A stretch of 64,000 nt of DNA, taken from Chondrosia reniformis (lineage: Eukaryota > Porifera > Demospongiae > Chondrillida > Chondrillidae). Positions within the stretch are counted from its first letter, which is position 1. Each line of letters starts with the position of its first letter. The translations under genes and the position numbers were made by a program. Positions 35,203-45,749 of this stretch are shown in pieces. Below the pieces are notes generated by a model. That model made no database searches. It saw only the letters and a program-made list of their open reading frames with translations, and was not told the DNA's origin. The stretch spans positions 1,242,501 to 1,306,500 of the forward strand of contig OX359196.1 of the NCBI GenBank assembly GCA_947172415.1, given 5' to 3'.

Positions 35203-35994
35203 TTATTCAGTTGGTTGGTTATAGCAGTTACAAGTTCTTTCCCTTGTGTAAGATGCCTCTTTGAGCTTATATGCATGTTTACAAAGGTTACACACATAAT
35301 CACCAAACGAACAAACTCTCTCTGTAAACTTGAAAACTTTATCAACGTCAAAATTGGATGTGTGATACTTGAAGACTTCATCATCCTCTAGAATACGTTT
35401 GATGTACTCTGCTGCAGACTTTTGAGAGTATTTGTATTTACTCAAGTCCACATAAGTGTGGTTGCCAGGTAACCACTGATGTACATCAGGAGGTCCCCAA
35501 TACACTGGTACAGCACCAGAAGCATACACTGCAAATATCTTTTCACTAACGTAAGCCTTCTGTATGTTGTTCTCTAATGTGATAATTGCTCTATACTTGG
35601 AGGCTTTCTTGATGAAACTAAAAGTGAAATCATTACCAAATCGATCAGACCCTTCTCCTACATTGTGGAAGCAGGTTCCATGCATGTCAATGTGAATGTG
35701 AGGTGTTAATTTCTTGATCCATTCTGTTCTCCATTCACCCTCTTTGCAGTGACTAAAAAACATGGCTACTCCCATTCTTTCTGAAGGGTCTGGCTGCGCT
35801 CTCTTCATCAGAGCATTCCTATACCAATGATTGCATGCATCAGAGATACACACCTCTGATTCAGGGTGAAAGTCATTGTGAACTTTGGCATGTGCCACTT
35901 GCGGACGATTCTCATATCCTAGACCTTCAACTTCTGAGTTTAAAATGGAGATAATTTGGGGATAGCAGTATCTCACTGGGTAGCTGTTCTTCAT
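35203..35994 (-). CDS. Alpha-1,3-fucosyltransferase (GT10) catalytic domain, N-terminally short
   Basis: The 263-aa ORF has the GT10 C-terminal signature: ITLENNIQKAYVSEKIF, then GAVPVYWGPPDVHQWLPGNH, then AAEYIKRILEDDEVFKYH. Upstream is MHGTCFHN. It ends with a Cys cluster (CSFGDYVCNLCKH) as in animal enzymes. GT10 enzymes transfer fucose from GDP-fucose to N-acetylglucosamine in glycans, in the Golgi. Full enzymes carry a type II anchor and are about 350-400 aa. No anchor is present here and an in-frame TAA precedes the ATG closely. Either a 5' exon is missed or this is a truncated copy. It faces the other fucosyltransferase-like ORF convergently, about 170 bp away. Confidence 0.75.
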   Translation of the reverse strand: MKNSYPVRYCYPQIISILNSEVEGLGYENRPQVAHAKVHNDFHPESEVCISDACNHWYRNALMKRAQPDPSERMGVAMFFSHCKEGEWRTEWIKKLTPHIHIDMHGTCFHNVGEGSDRFGNDFTFSFIKKASKYRAIITLENNIQKAYVSEKIFAVYASGAVPVYWGPPDVHQWLPGNHTYVDLSKYKYSQKSAAEYIKRILEDDEVFKYHTSNFDVDKVFKFTERVCSFGDYVCNLCKHAYKLKEASYTRERTCNCYNQPTE

Positions 35995-37374
35995 AAACCA
36001 TTACATTCTAAAGACTACATCAGCCATTTTGTCTGCATGTTGAGGGATGCACTTAGCATTAATAATTTTGTTAGGTTACAAGCATGTTTTAGGAACGTTT
36101 ACTTCTCTAGTACTGCAAGTATTTCCATACATGGAGTTTAGAGTTCCAAATTCCAACCTTATCATTCCTTCGTTGTTCTTCTTTCATCTTTAGATTTTTA
36201 GAGCACAGTTTAGTTGTCTGTCAGACGTTTCAACCCCGAGAGTCTTCTTCAGTGACAGATAATAATAACTTTCAAACCAATTTAGAACAACAAGAAAAAG
36301 GGAAGTAAAATGAAGAACATTACAGAAACGATGTTAAAAATTAGAAGTGGTAGTTTTCACCATGCAGTGTACGTCTATATAGTATACGTACATCTGCAAA
36401 AAGTAGCAAAACAAGACAGTGATTATATATATATGTAATAAAGCTAACCATAATTATAACACCAAACTATAATTAAAGATCTGTATGTATGTATTAATTA
36501 TATCTGTGCTATATCGACTGGATCTGGCACTATATATAGTTAATAGTTTGAGTTAGAAAAATTAAACATAATTATGTATACATATATTGTGAAGGGAGTT
36601 AATTGCAATTGACCTACAGCGGCTTTTGCATGCAAAGGATTGATATTATGGTGATTAATAAGTGAATAATCACTGGAGTGCATTGCCCGACCAGTCAAGT
36701 GACTGAAGTCTAATCTGGCTGGTCCTATTAAAGTCCTGTTAAAATAAAAATCAATGATTGTCAACGATCGATCCCTGTGTCATGGAAAAGTCTTCAAAGA
36801 ATGTTGTACAATGTACAATTAATGAGTCCTGTGTCTTACATATAATAGATATGCTGAGTCTATATATTGTATACAAGCCAGATTACTATGTATATAATAA
36901 AATCATTTATCATTTACCCCAAACATTGAATTAATTTAATTTGACATACGTACATTGCTTTCATACAATTAAATTTCATCATGCATTTGTCTTATATATA
37001 GTTAACACCTTTTGGTACAAAATTGTGTATATAAGACCCCTAGATTTAGCATAGAGAGCCCAGGATTCACAAATCAATTGCAAGAAAAAGACAAAGATTC
37101 CCAGGGTCACTTGATCCTGTATCTTTATCCAAAGCTCTCTCCAGGTTTAGTTCCAGTCCCCTATAGGCTTTTTTAAAGAGTAGGCATAGCATGTAGGAAA
37201 ATGGTGTATTATGCATATGTCCATCAAAATACACATATACGTACATTGCTATAATATTTCTGCCTCTATAGTTTGGATGGCTTCATAATTATATAAGAAG
37301 TTCCATTCTCTTCAAGTGTTGCCATTTTAGTAGAACTTCGGTCTCCATCCATTGCAAGAATTTGATTTTACATG
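35995..37374. other. Intergenic with repeat pieces
   Basis: Contains a hammerhead-like family member (minus strand, about 36205-36255, CTGAAGAAGACTCTCGGGGTTGAAACG) and a dispersed-repeat copy (about 37068-37217, reverse). No exon was recognised. Confidence 0.5.
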
Positions 37375-38046
37375 TTCATGCACTTGGCTGCATGGTCTGG
37401 TATATAATATGCTTCAGTGATCATTATAATTATATTAATCACTTCATGAAATTAATTTCTACATACATTTCCATGCCTTCACTTATGTATATATGTAAGT
37501 ATCATCAAGTATATATGCAGGTTATTCTACTATGTCATTTGCTTCAACCTCTTAGCTAGGTCTACTTGATCCATATGTGATAATGCTTCAATCACAGTGG
37601 ACCACTCTCTTGGCTTGTCTCCAGTGCCTCTCTCTTCCTTGAGCCACCTGCTGAGAACATCTTCGCATGCTTCATCACATCGTTTCTTTTTGTTATCAAT
37701 GTTAACCTTATCAAGCACAGCTTGTTCTACTCCAAGATACAAACCAAGTTCCTGCCATACAGATGCAACTTGATGAACTAAATCAGAATACTTGGGATCT
37801 TGTAATAATTCTATAGAATTAAGAATTCAGCTATATACGTACGTACGTATGTATGTGCATAATAGAATAAGGATATTTCTTCTAACTGCGTTGAACTTAT
37901 CTTTTATGTAGATGGTACATCTTTTGATTCTTTGAGTGTCTAAAAACTTGCTGATGAAGACCCTCAGGGTCGAAACGTTTGACCAAAAGATTTATCAAGC
38001 CAAACTACATTTTTAGACCTTCAAATAATTGAGAGATGTACCATCT
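37375..38046. repeat. Duplicated block (second copy at 32760-33425)
   Basis: About 670 bp share extended near-identity with 32760-33425: a TTGGCTG...TTCAGTGATCATTA flank, the Death-domain exon, the acgtacgtacgta spacer and the hammerhead-like foldback. Copy 2 is the better preserved. Confidence 0.8.
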
Positions 38047-39682
38047 AAAAGATATCTACATATATAAGGGTTATATAACCTAGTTGACCATACATGTATA
38101 ATTACGTATACACACAAAGGTTTGTAAAAGCATGGAGATCAATGGTAATTGCATTATATATTGTATTATATAAGGATCACCCAGTTGAGTATCACACGTA
38201 TGCAGACTCATAATTTGAAGCTTGTATGGTATGTATAGAGACAGATCTGTAGAGTGCATGGCAATGAATTGACAACAGAAAATGTCATGTCCATACTATA
38301 GATGCATACATTGTTTAAGAAGTAAGAAATTGTGGTCAATTTCTGATAACATCCTATAAACATCTGTTACGTAAATGTTTTAGGTTTTATTACATTATAT
38401 ATACGTAATATATATAGATATATAGCTAACCAGAATAAATTTTCTGTTTTTGATTTCTTATTCCTTTAACCTTATATCTCATGCTATCAGCTTGATGTCT
38501 TTCTGTGTATAGAAGTATAAGGAGCCTCACAATTATATATAATACATGTACATGTCTTTCTATATGTATTTATTTATTTCATTGGAATGCATTAATATGA
38601 TAACAAAATTACATTGACTTGTATATTTGGCTGCCACAAGTTTCAGTTAGGTCGACCTTTGTGGTGTAGCAGAGTGGAGTGATGGATTTAGGAAGTATAA
38701 GGTCCTGACTGTACAGGGTTTGGGGGGAACACAATGGAAAAATTAAAAAAAAAATAGAGCTATAAAGCTAATCTTATATCATTTGACTCTGGATTTACCC
38801 CCATCCACTCATGTCTCCTGAGGAGCACAATGAGCTAACGAATGAAATCAAAGTTCACTTGACTGGAGCCAGAGTCTCCCCTTAGCTACTCAAAAATATG
38901 GTGATGTGCACCTTACCCTTTGCTTGCTTCAAGAGTAATGCGGCTGCCTTTTCCTTTGTTACCGGAGGTATGCCGTAGAAACCTTCACTGTCACTGGATG
39001 TTACAAGAGAGCAAATGCATATGTATGTACATATATACAGTTACTGTATTGTAATTCTGTGTAATTCCTATTTAACATGCCACATCTACTTTAGAGTAAA
39101 AGGCCTATAGGGACCTAAACTAGTGAGAGCTTTTGATGAGGATACAAGAGTTTTCTCCTTCTTCTCTTGTCCGATGGGCCAGAAAGCTGTTTCCGGGAAT
39201 TCCATACATCCTTAATCAGTGATTTTGGCAAAATTTGTTTTCTTGCATGAATTTACCTGATCATGATTGCATTAAATTTAATTGAATATTAAGTGCTTGA
39301 ATGCATGTAGTGAGAAACATATATACATATATATGAAAAAATGTGAATTGCTGTATATACACAAGTTCCATACCTTTCTGTGGTGGGATATGTTTCACTT
39401 GATAATGGAGTCTCTGCAGTACTAGTCTTTAAAAGCTCTGGATGTCCTTGGAAGCCAGAAGGATATCCATCAACCTCTTCAAGTGGATTGTTCGGTTGGT
39501 CAACAAGACTAGGTCCTGCACACTCCAAGGTGGCTGTTACAAGTTGCACATGCACATTACTGTTCTGTCCATCGTCTGAGCATGTAGCTAGTTGTCTTTG
39601 GAGATTTACTGTGACATCTTCAGATCCAGTATCATTATCATCATTAACCACTAAGTTTATTAACTCTTCATCGATGTCATTA
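37530..39682 (-). CDS. Death-domain protein, 3' exons only
   Basis: Three exons join with consistent phase: complement(39374..39682), complement(38917..38993) and complement(37530..37810). The first gives an acidic linker (DIDEELINLVVNDDNDTGSE...). The second is short (SDSEGFYGIPPVTKEKAAAL). The last is a Death domain (LVHQVASVWQELGLYLGV, then ACEDVLSRWLKEE, REWSTVIEALSHM, VDLAKRLKQM). The acidic linker before a Death domain echoes the CARD/Death gene at 1397-3476. By analogy a CARD-like first exon is expected upstream, but I could not find it between 39683 and 40588. The Death exon is duplicated as a frameshifted fragment at 32926. Confidence 0.65.
37938..38018 (+). ncRNA. Hammerhead ribozyme-like motif (type I)
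   Basis: Core CTGATGA (37951-37957) and GAAA (37972-37975) enclose stem II GACCC-tca-GGGTC. Stem III pairs GTTTG (37977-37981) with CAAAC (38001-38005), closed by A37975-T38006. The predicted cleavage triplet is CTA (38005-38007). Stem I pairs TG (37949-37950) with CA (38008-38009), then GTCTAAAAA (37938-37946) with TTTTTAGAC (38010-38018). Stem I extends outward through imperfect arms to 37910 and 38046. Deviations are an extra A at 37958 before stem II, an unpaired C at 37976, and two bulged bases in stem I. Similar ribozymes are known in Penelope-like retroelements and retrozymes. Activity here is untested. Confidence 0.6.
38050..38910. other. Intron of the Death-domain gene
   Basis: AT-rich sequence with short TA-type repeats. 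No additional exon was recognised. Confidence 0.4.
39066..39210 (+). repeat. Dispersed repeat family copy
   Basis: Same landmarks as 17218-17430, including CTACTTTAGAGTAAAAGG, CCTATAGGGA, GAGAGCTTTTGATGAGGATA and GGGCCAGAAAGCTGTTT. Confidence 0.65.
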
Positions 39683-40588
39683 CTATAAGCAAAATCAATA
39701 AATGGAGTAAGGTTACTGGTACCGGAAATGAATAATTAAAATGACAACATAATCAAACCACAAGTAATCAAAAATCATGAAGTAAAGAAGAATATTTTTT
39801 GGGAATTGAACCCAGGACAGCTGGTTTATAATGACAGCTAAGTTATATAGGTACAAGTGTCACAGCAATGCTTGTTCCCCTCTTATATATACTAACTACA
39901 AAGTATAGGTACAATTAGTTGCCACTCACACTAAATATAGTGGTGATGCAAATCCCAAAACAAGAGTTAAATATAGAACAGTCATGCTATACACTGGCCT
40001 ATATAGGCCTTTTAAGGTAAATGACTGTTCGGCTGGTAAATATTAACTGACAGTATGTATAATACAGTCAAATCACATAGTCTCTGGCCATCCGGCTATT
40101 ATTATGTGTGTATAGGCATAAAAGTGGATATGTCTATAGAGGTTCATTGGATAGAGTTCTGGTGATTTGATAAGTTATTGAACTTTCCATGGTACTGTGA
40201 AACAATTCACAAGGTTTCAGAACATTTTATTTAATCAAGGTGTTAAATTGTATTTAGAATTTTATTAGCCGATAATGGTCATTGGACTGAAGTGTTCTGA
40301 AATACAGTGAATCATTTTGCAGTGCAAAATTAGAAAAACGTAACTTTATCAAATTAATGCATTGATTTATCAAAGACAAACATTTGCTGTTATATATGTT
40401 AGGCAAATGAGTTCCTTGCAGTCCTATTATGTATAATATGTGTAAGAATCTATAATATTACCCTCCTTTATTTATCCAACTCTCATGATCAGATATCATG
40501 AAATGATGCATGGAGATATATACAGTTATGTATGTAAGTAATTTGCCTATAATATACAAAGTATTATATAGTACATAGATAATAAGCT
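39683..40588. other. Intergenic or 5' intron region
   Basis: Nothing recognisable. The missing first exon(s) of the Death-domain gene could lie here or further upstream. Confidence 0.35.
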
Positions 40589-41338
40589 TTAATTGTTATA
40601 CTTTGGTGCTGTACTTTCCCTTTGTTGCGTTCTTTTTCTGCAAGTACATGTTTTACACTTCTCCATTACACAGTAGTAGATGCAGCAAAAGGAGATGGAG
40701 AGGAAAATCACAACAAAGAGAGTAGCATTTACAATAATCCAACGTATGAAGTTATCATAGCAAGCAAATAATAGCAGCCACACACTCTTAAAATCTAAAT
40801 GGTTAGATGTTACATCATACCAGAAGGTAAGGTAGTCATCATATGCCTTAATAACATAATATTGGACCTCAGTTCCTTTCTCTATTACAGAAAAACCAAA
40901 ATGAATTCCAATCTTCACATCAGCAACTGCAGTAGGCAGGCATTCACTGCCGTAATCTTGATTGCAAAGGGAGTACTTGTTTGGTTCTCTAGAGTAAAAA
41001 TAAACACATACTTGAGGATGACCTCCAGGTCGGTGCTGTGCCAAGATGTCTCCTTCGGAGAGGCACACTGCATCAAGATAGGGTGTGTCACCATCTGTAT
41101 CAATGCTAATATTAAACCTTCCTATTTCTATTGGGTAATGTGATAGGTTAGCAGCGCTGCCCATTTGCAGCATGCTCGTGTCTCCCGCCAGCAGTCGAGG
41201 ACAGAAGGGAGTGGAGACCCATATATATGTGCTAAATCCAAGTACTCCCAGTGTGATGAGGCCAATCGCAATTCCACAGAAAACATTGATACACAACAGG
41301 ATACAACAACAATATCTGATCTTTTCAATTAATGTCAT
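40589..41338 (-). CDS. Two-pass membrane protein of unknown function
   Basis: The ATG at 41338 gives 249 aa in one exon; two earlier in-frame codons begin with TTG. A short basic N-terminus is followed by a Cys-rich hydrophobic segment (about 8-38; YCCCILLCINVFCGIAIGL). A loop of about 145 residues follows, with several Cys (FCPRLL, VCLSEGD, QVCVYFYS, LCNQDYGSECLP) and an NLSH sequon. A second hydrophobic segment is at about 184-225 (VNATLFVVIFLSISFCCIYY). The tail is basic and Cys-rich (EKCKTCTCRKRTQQRES). The layout suggests both ends cytosolic with a disulfide-bonded ectodomain. I do not recognise the family; tetraspanins have four segments and do not fit. Confidence 0.55.
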   Translation of the reverse strand: MTLIEKIRYCCCILLCINVFCGIAIGLITLGVLGFSTYIWVSTPFCPRLLAGDTSMLQMGSAANLSHYPIEIGRFNISIDTDGDTPYLDAVCLSEGDILAQHRPGGHPQVCVYFYSREPNKYSLCNQDYGSECLPTAVADVKIGIHFGFSVIEKGTEVQYYVIKAYDDYLTFWYDVTSNHLDFKSVWLLLFACYDNFIRWIIVNATLFVVIFLSISFCCIYYCVMEKCKTCTCRKRTQQRESTAPKYNN

Positions 41339-41409
41339 GATCAATCATCATCCTATGACACCATCTATTGGAAAAGAGGTTGATATGTTATAACTTAGAT
41401 TTATTTTTT

Positions 41410-41411
<2 letters not shown>

Positions 41412-41465
<54 letters not shown>

Positions 41466-41512
41466 CTACTCCTACTCCTACTCCTACTCCTACTCCTACT
41501 CCTACTCCTACT
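41412..41512. repeat. Compound microsatellite (act)n then (actcct)n
   Basis: About 18 act triplets followed by about 9 ctcct-act units. A transposon-like end (CCCCCACTTTTTAGGACC) follows at 41549. Confidence 0.9.
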
Positions 41513-41977
41513 AGATTGAAAAGTCTCATTAGTTGAGCTCCCCCACTTTTTAGGACCTACCGCCGCCCCTGCTAGATCAAAACATTATCGCACCATATAT
41601 TTCTATATACTACATAGTATCTATATGATCACACCTTGTCTCATTTACGTTATAATTTAAATTTTCGAGCTATATTAGTCTACAGTTCCACTAATTGGGA
41701 TAGTGCTAGTCCTACAAATAATTATAGAGTAGCTTGGTCATGCAGTCGGGGTCCTCCTATACATTTGGGGCGCTGAAGCTTATCCCGATAAAATATTATT
41801 TACCTCACTCGAAAACACTCAATAGACGCCGAAGCGGCTCTTATTCTGCTATCGCCCACTTTTGCGATTACTTTTCGTGTTTAGCCTGCGCTACCGAAGT
41901 GCTGTATTCTGTACGTACCTGGTAGCTAAGCGTACAGAAATATCTGTAGCCCCGTGTGATCGGTGTGTTCAGGAACC

Positions 41978-42102
41978 ATGTCGTCCTATTTTTCAGATAT
42001 CCACATGATGGATTCAGAACGAAGTACTTCGATTCTTCACATCGGAGACACTATCAGTCTGTATGCCGAAGGGGACGTTAGTGGTTTCATCAGTACGTTT
42101 GG
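41978..42102 (+). CDS. ITPR: First coding exon of an inositol 1,4,5-trisphosphate receptor
   Basis: ATG at 41978; the exon ends in a strong GTAAGT donor after 42102 (phase 2). The encoded 41 residues contain SILHIGDTISLYAEGDVSGF then ISTFG. These match the N-terminus of the ITPR suppressor domain (vertebrate SFLHIGD-SLYAEG-GFISTLG). The next exon should begin with the LVDDRC region; I could not find it anywhere downstream in the window. Either intron 1 exceeds 21 kb and would contain the receptor-like array on the same strand, or this exon is an orphan fragment. ITPRs are ER calcium-release channels. Confidence 0.75.
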
Positions 42103-42810
42103 GTAAGTTTTGATTGATCGGTAGTAGTACTAACTTAGACATTTCTTCTCACGTGGTGATCGGATACTTCGTACAGTCTCCTCTGGGCTCATCGGCTAGT
42201 GTAATCACCTGTTGTCTGTATTATTCGACTGTGGTAAATGTGTAATGCGTGATTCGTGTGCCTGTCATATGGTCCGACCATGTAGACACTGCCTATCTTC
42301 CCTGAGGCTCCAGTAGGTACAGAGCGTACCACTGCTTCTGTATTCTCTAGTGGTATTAACCACTAACGACCTTCGTAGCGTGTATGTTTTAGGCATACTC
42401 AAATTACTAAACCCATTCACTCCAAGACGTGATTCCACTGATTTCCTGCATGGGCTCTCTGATAGTAGCTATTCAGGAAAAGAGATGCACCAGGATAATA
42501 GTGATTTTAGTGAAGTGATTTGAAGTTTCTTCTGTTGCAACTCTGAATGTGAAAGGTCAGCGAAGCTAATGAGGTGGCAGAGACTGGTAGCGTGTATATA
42601 GTTATTAAAGGCTAAAGATGGTGTCTTTATAGCAACTATATTCAAATGTGGCGTATATGCATATTATGTAATTTGATATATGTGGGCTGGTAGATACAAA
42701 ATGTAGCTCCATTATATGACCAGCTATTGAAGTGGGTCTGATTGTGAATTTAGAACTGAAATTTGCTACAAAACTGCTTAACTATAGGATTGTACAAGTG
42801 GACAAGTAGT
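42103..42810. other. Presumed ITPR intron 1, start
   Basis: No second ITPR exon. A 68-codon stop-free stretch at about 42318-42523 is noted under rejected observations. Confidence 0.4.
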
Positions 42811-43104
42811 TTAGTGTGAGCTGTTTTTCACTAATACCAATCTAGTATTACTGGAGCCACTTAAATATTTAGTGCAATTATATTTTGGGTCATATTCCTT
42901 CAGTTGCCATACGTATGTTGTGTGTGACTTGTCAGACTGAGTGATAGCCAGTGTTGTGAGAAGGACCAAGGTGTTGTCATAGTAACAAGCACCATAGCTG
43001 AGGCTAGGTCTGTCAATACCCCTGGTACCCTCCAAAGAACCGGATGTAACACATACGACATGACAGGCGTTCCAGTGTACCGTGCACCATGCCTTTGGAC
43101 ATTC
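42811..43104 (-). CDS. Possible 3'-terminal exon of an unknown minus-strand gene
   Basis: An open frame of 97 codons runs from a gtag acceptor-like site at 43105 to a stop at 42811. It has protein-like composition: CPKAWCTVHWNACHVVCV, then GIDRPSLSYGACYYDNTLVL, then TTYVWQLKEYDP and an NCT sequon. Six Cys and several Trp/Tyr suggest an extracellular module. No upstream exons were found and it is antisense to ITPR intron 1. It may be a genuine exon or chance. Confidence 0.3.
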   Translation of the reverse strand, partial: ECPKAWCTVHWNACHVVCVTSGSLEGTRGIDRPSLSYGACYYDNTLVLLTTLAITQSDKSHTTYVWQLKEYDPKYNCTKYLSGSSNTRLVLVKNSSH

Positions 43105-45749
43105 CTACTGTGTTTGTGAAAATGTGCAACTTACAGTTTGTGTAGTGTAAAATTCTAAAGTGTTAATCCCAAATACATACATACCTGTACACACAAGGGT
43201 GCTATATGCATTGGTGTATGTATTGGTGTATGTATTGGTGTATGTATTGGTGTATGTATTGGTGTATGTATTGGCGTATGTATTGTGAAGGCTACCTTGT
43301 CCACTTGTACATTCCTACGTATGTCTCACTGATATAGTACAGGTGTAGGGAGTCTGTTTTTCGTAATAAGGAGGAAATCCAAGTACTTTTAAACGTGTAG
43401 TGTGGTTAGTAGAGTGTGTTTGGTGACTATAATCTCATAGTTAACTGTGTTTAATGGATTGATGGGACTTTCATTCACTAGCTGTTATATTTAATAACCC
43501 CTTACTTGGAAATGTGAGTTTCATTTAGTAAAGCTTGTACCTTGAATGTGGCCGCAAATAATTATTTTCTATTAATAGATTTATCATTCCTGTGGCTAAT
43601 GTTTGAAAGTAGCTGTTTGTGCCTATTAGTGATAATTAATTGTGCAATAAGTTACTGTGATTGTGCAATGGTATGGTTTACTCCATAGTGAGTAATTTGA
43701 GGGTGGACCTGTACTGTTCAGCTATTGATATATTCCTATATACATAGGCAGTAAGATGACATGAAGTTACAGTTCCTACGTATATATATATATACTTATG
43801 TCACTGAAGAAGACCCTCGGGGTCAAATGTCTGACAGCAAAGAAGAAACAACAAAACTGTGTCTTTAGATGCTCTAAAAGTCAAAAGATGATCCTTTCAA
43901 AAGATACGTTCGATGCAGTGAGAAGAAATCCTTATTCTATTGTACGTATATACGTACTGTATATTATGGATTGTGTGGGTCGTGTGTTTATTCCCTTAGT
44001 ACATACGTACCATCAATTTGTGCAGTGTATGTTTGTAGAAGCTAATGTGTGTATTCTGAAAGTTCTTGTTTAATGCCATGTCTCACTCATTTGAACTGTT
44101 TTCAAAATTGTACCCGCAGCTCTGTGGCAGTTTGTTTAAGAGTGTGTATACTGGAGTGAGAGATTCAATTTGTTTCAGTTAGTTTGAAAAATAAAATTCA
44201 TTTATGCAATTTCTACTTTAATGCAGTTTGTTGACCATTCATGTGGGAATCACTTTTGTAGGTAAAATCTCAAATTACCAACGTGTAGGTATAGCAATTC
44301 TAAAATTTCTATGTACCTGTTTCAAATGTTTATTTAATTTACATCAAATCTGTCTTTGTAGTTAACTGAGAACCCTTGACTGGTTCTTTTTTCTGGAATT
44401 AATGGCTGCTCCACCTCCACCCCTTATCTCTGTAACAACAAGAAGAGATCCTTTCGTTCCTCTTTACACAGCTCACACAGTGTTCTACATCTTCAATCCA
44501 TCCCTGGAACCGAACTATGATATGGATATATATCAGGTCATGATATGGATATCAGGCTATGATATCCTTAACAGAGAAAACTTGTAATTTTGACACATTT
44601 GGCACCCCATAAAAAGAACTTCTTTTATAAAGAACAATTATGCTGGGATTTTGGTGTTCGTTATATCAGGAGTCGACTGTATTTGATTACCTTAGTATAT
44701 TTTAACTTGCATTGTACTGTATATATACCTTAGTATATTGTAATTTGTACTGTATATAGTATATTGTAACTTGCATTGTATATATACACCTTATCACTTC
44801 ATGCATACGTATATATATAATACTGGGTTACAGAACATTTTATTTGCACAGCAAGTTTAATTATAAGTGAATTTGTTGATCTATCATAGAAAACTGTCAA
44901 ATTGACTACATGTATACAAATTAATTAGTCTCAATTGAAATTGAAACTGTTTCTATTTTTTCATTTTATATATATATATTTATTCAGTGGGCATGCAAAT
45001 TTGAAACACCCATGCACCACATGGGGAAGAGAAATGTATGAATTATATATATAATGCGTCATCTGATCTGAGACAAGCAATTGCAAGCTGTCCACATGTG
45101 GCTCTATATAGCACAGGTGGATTCAAGTTACAGATTTTGTAAGTGATCATTATTACTGTCATCTAGAGTGGAGGTAATGATGACACTAGCCCTCATGCAG
45201 TGGTACATATACATGTACAGTATATATCCAGTGGATACTACGTAGATACCAGTTATATATTTATAATAATAATGAAGGTATAGACTGCATGTGCACTTCT
45301 GATTCAGAGGTTATTAATTATCATGACCTTGAAAACATTTAAGCTGTGACAATGTGCACTGTGCGCATACAATTGCAAATTAACACACTATATATATATA
45401 GCTTGTTTCAATACCTCAATACAATATAGCATTAAATATATAGGGGCTGCCACAGGCAGAGCTATATATATACAGCATTTAATGTATACGTACATACGTA
45501 TATAAGATATTAGTATACAAACCTATAATGTATGGTGAAATAATGTCATGCAGTTTACGCATACATTATCCATATACAAATCTATATTACACAATACAAA
45601 ATAAAGCTGAAAATTATAATATGACTGTTGTATATAAACCACTTCAATTTCATAGAAAATGCACAGCTTTAATAAGTATTTTTTCTATATCAATTCATGC
45701 TTATATTGGAAAGTCAGCAGATTAGTTGAAGAAGCTGCTGGGTGGCAAA
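43105..45749. other. Gene-free interval before the receptor-like array
   Basis: Contains a 12-bp tandem repeat (attggtgtatgt, about six copies, 43208-43285) and a hammerhead-like family member at 43803-43835 (CTGAAGAAGACCCTCGGGGTC). It also holds a pogo/Tc1-like terminus near 44655-44682 (GTTCGTTATATCAGGAGTCG). No exon was recognised. Confidence 0.5.

Noticed and set aside
42318-42523. 68-codon stop-free stretch ending EMHQDNSDFSEVI
   Set aside because: No start, no convincing donor or acceptor and no family resemblance. Length is compatible with chance.
44402-44682. ORF opening MAAPPPPLISVTTRR plus a transposon-like end
   Set aside because: The ORF has no partner exons. Only one pogo/Tc1-like terminus is present, so no complete element can be claimed.
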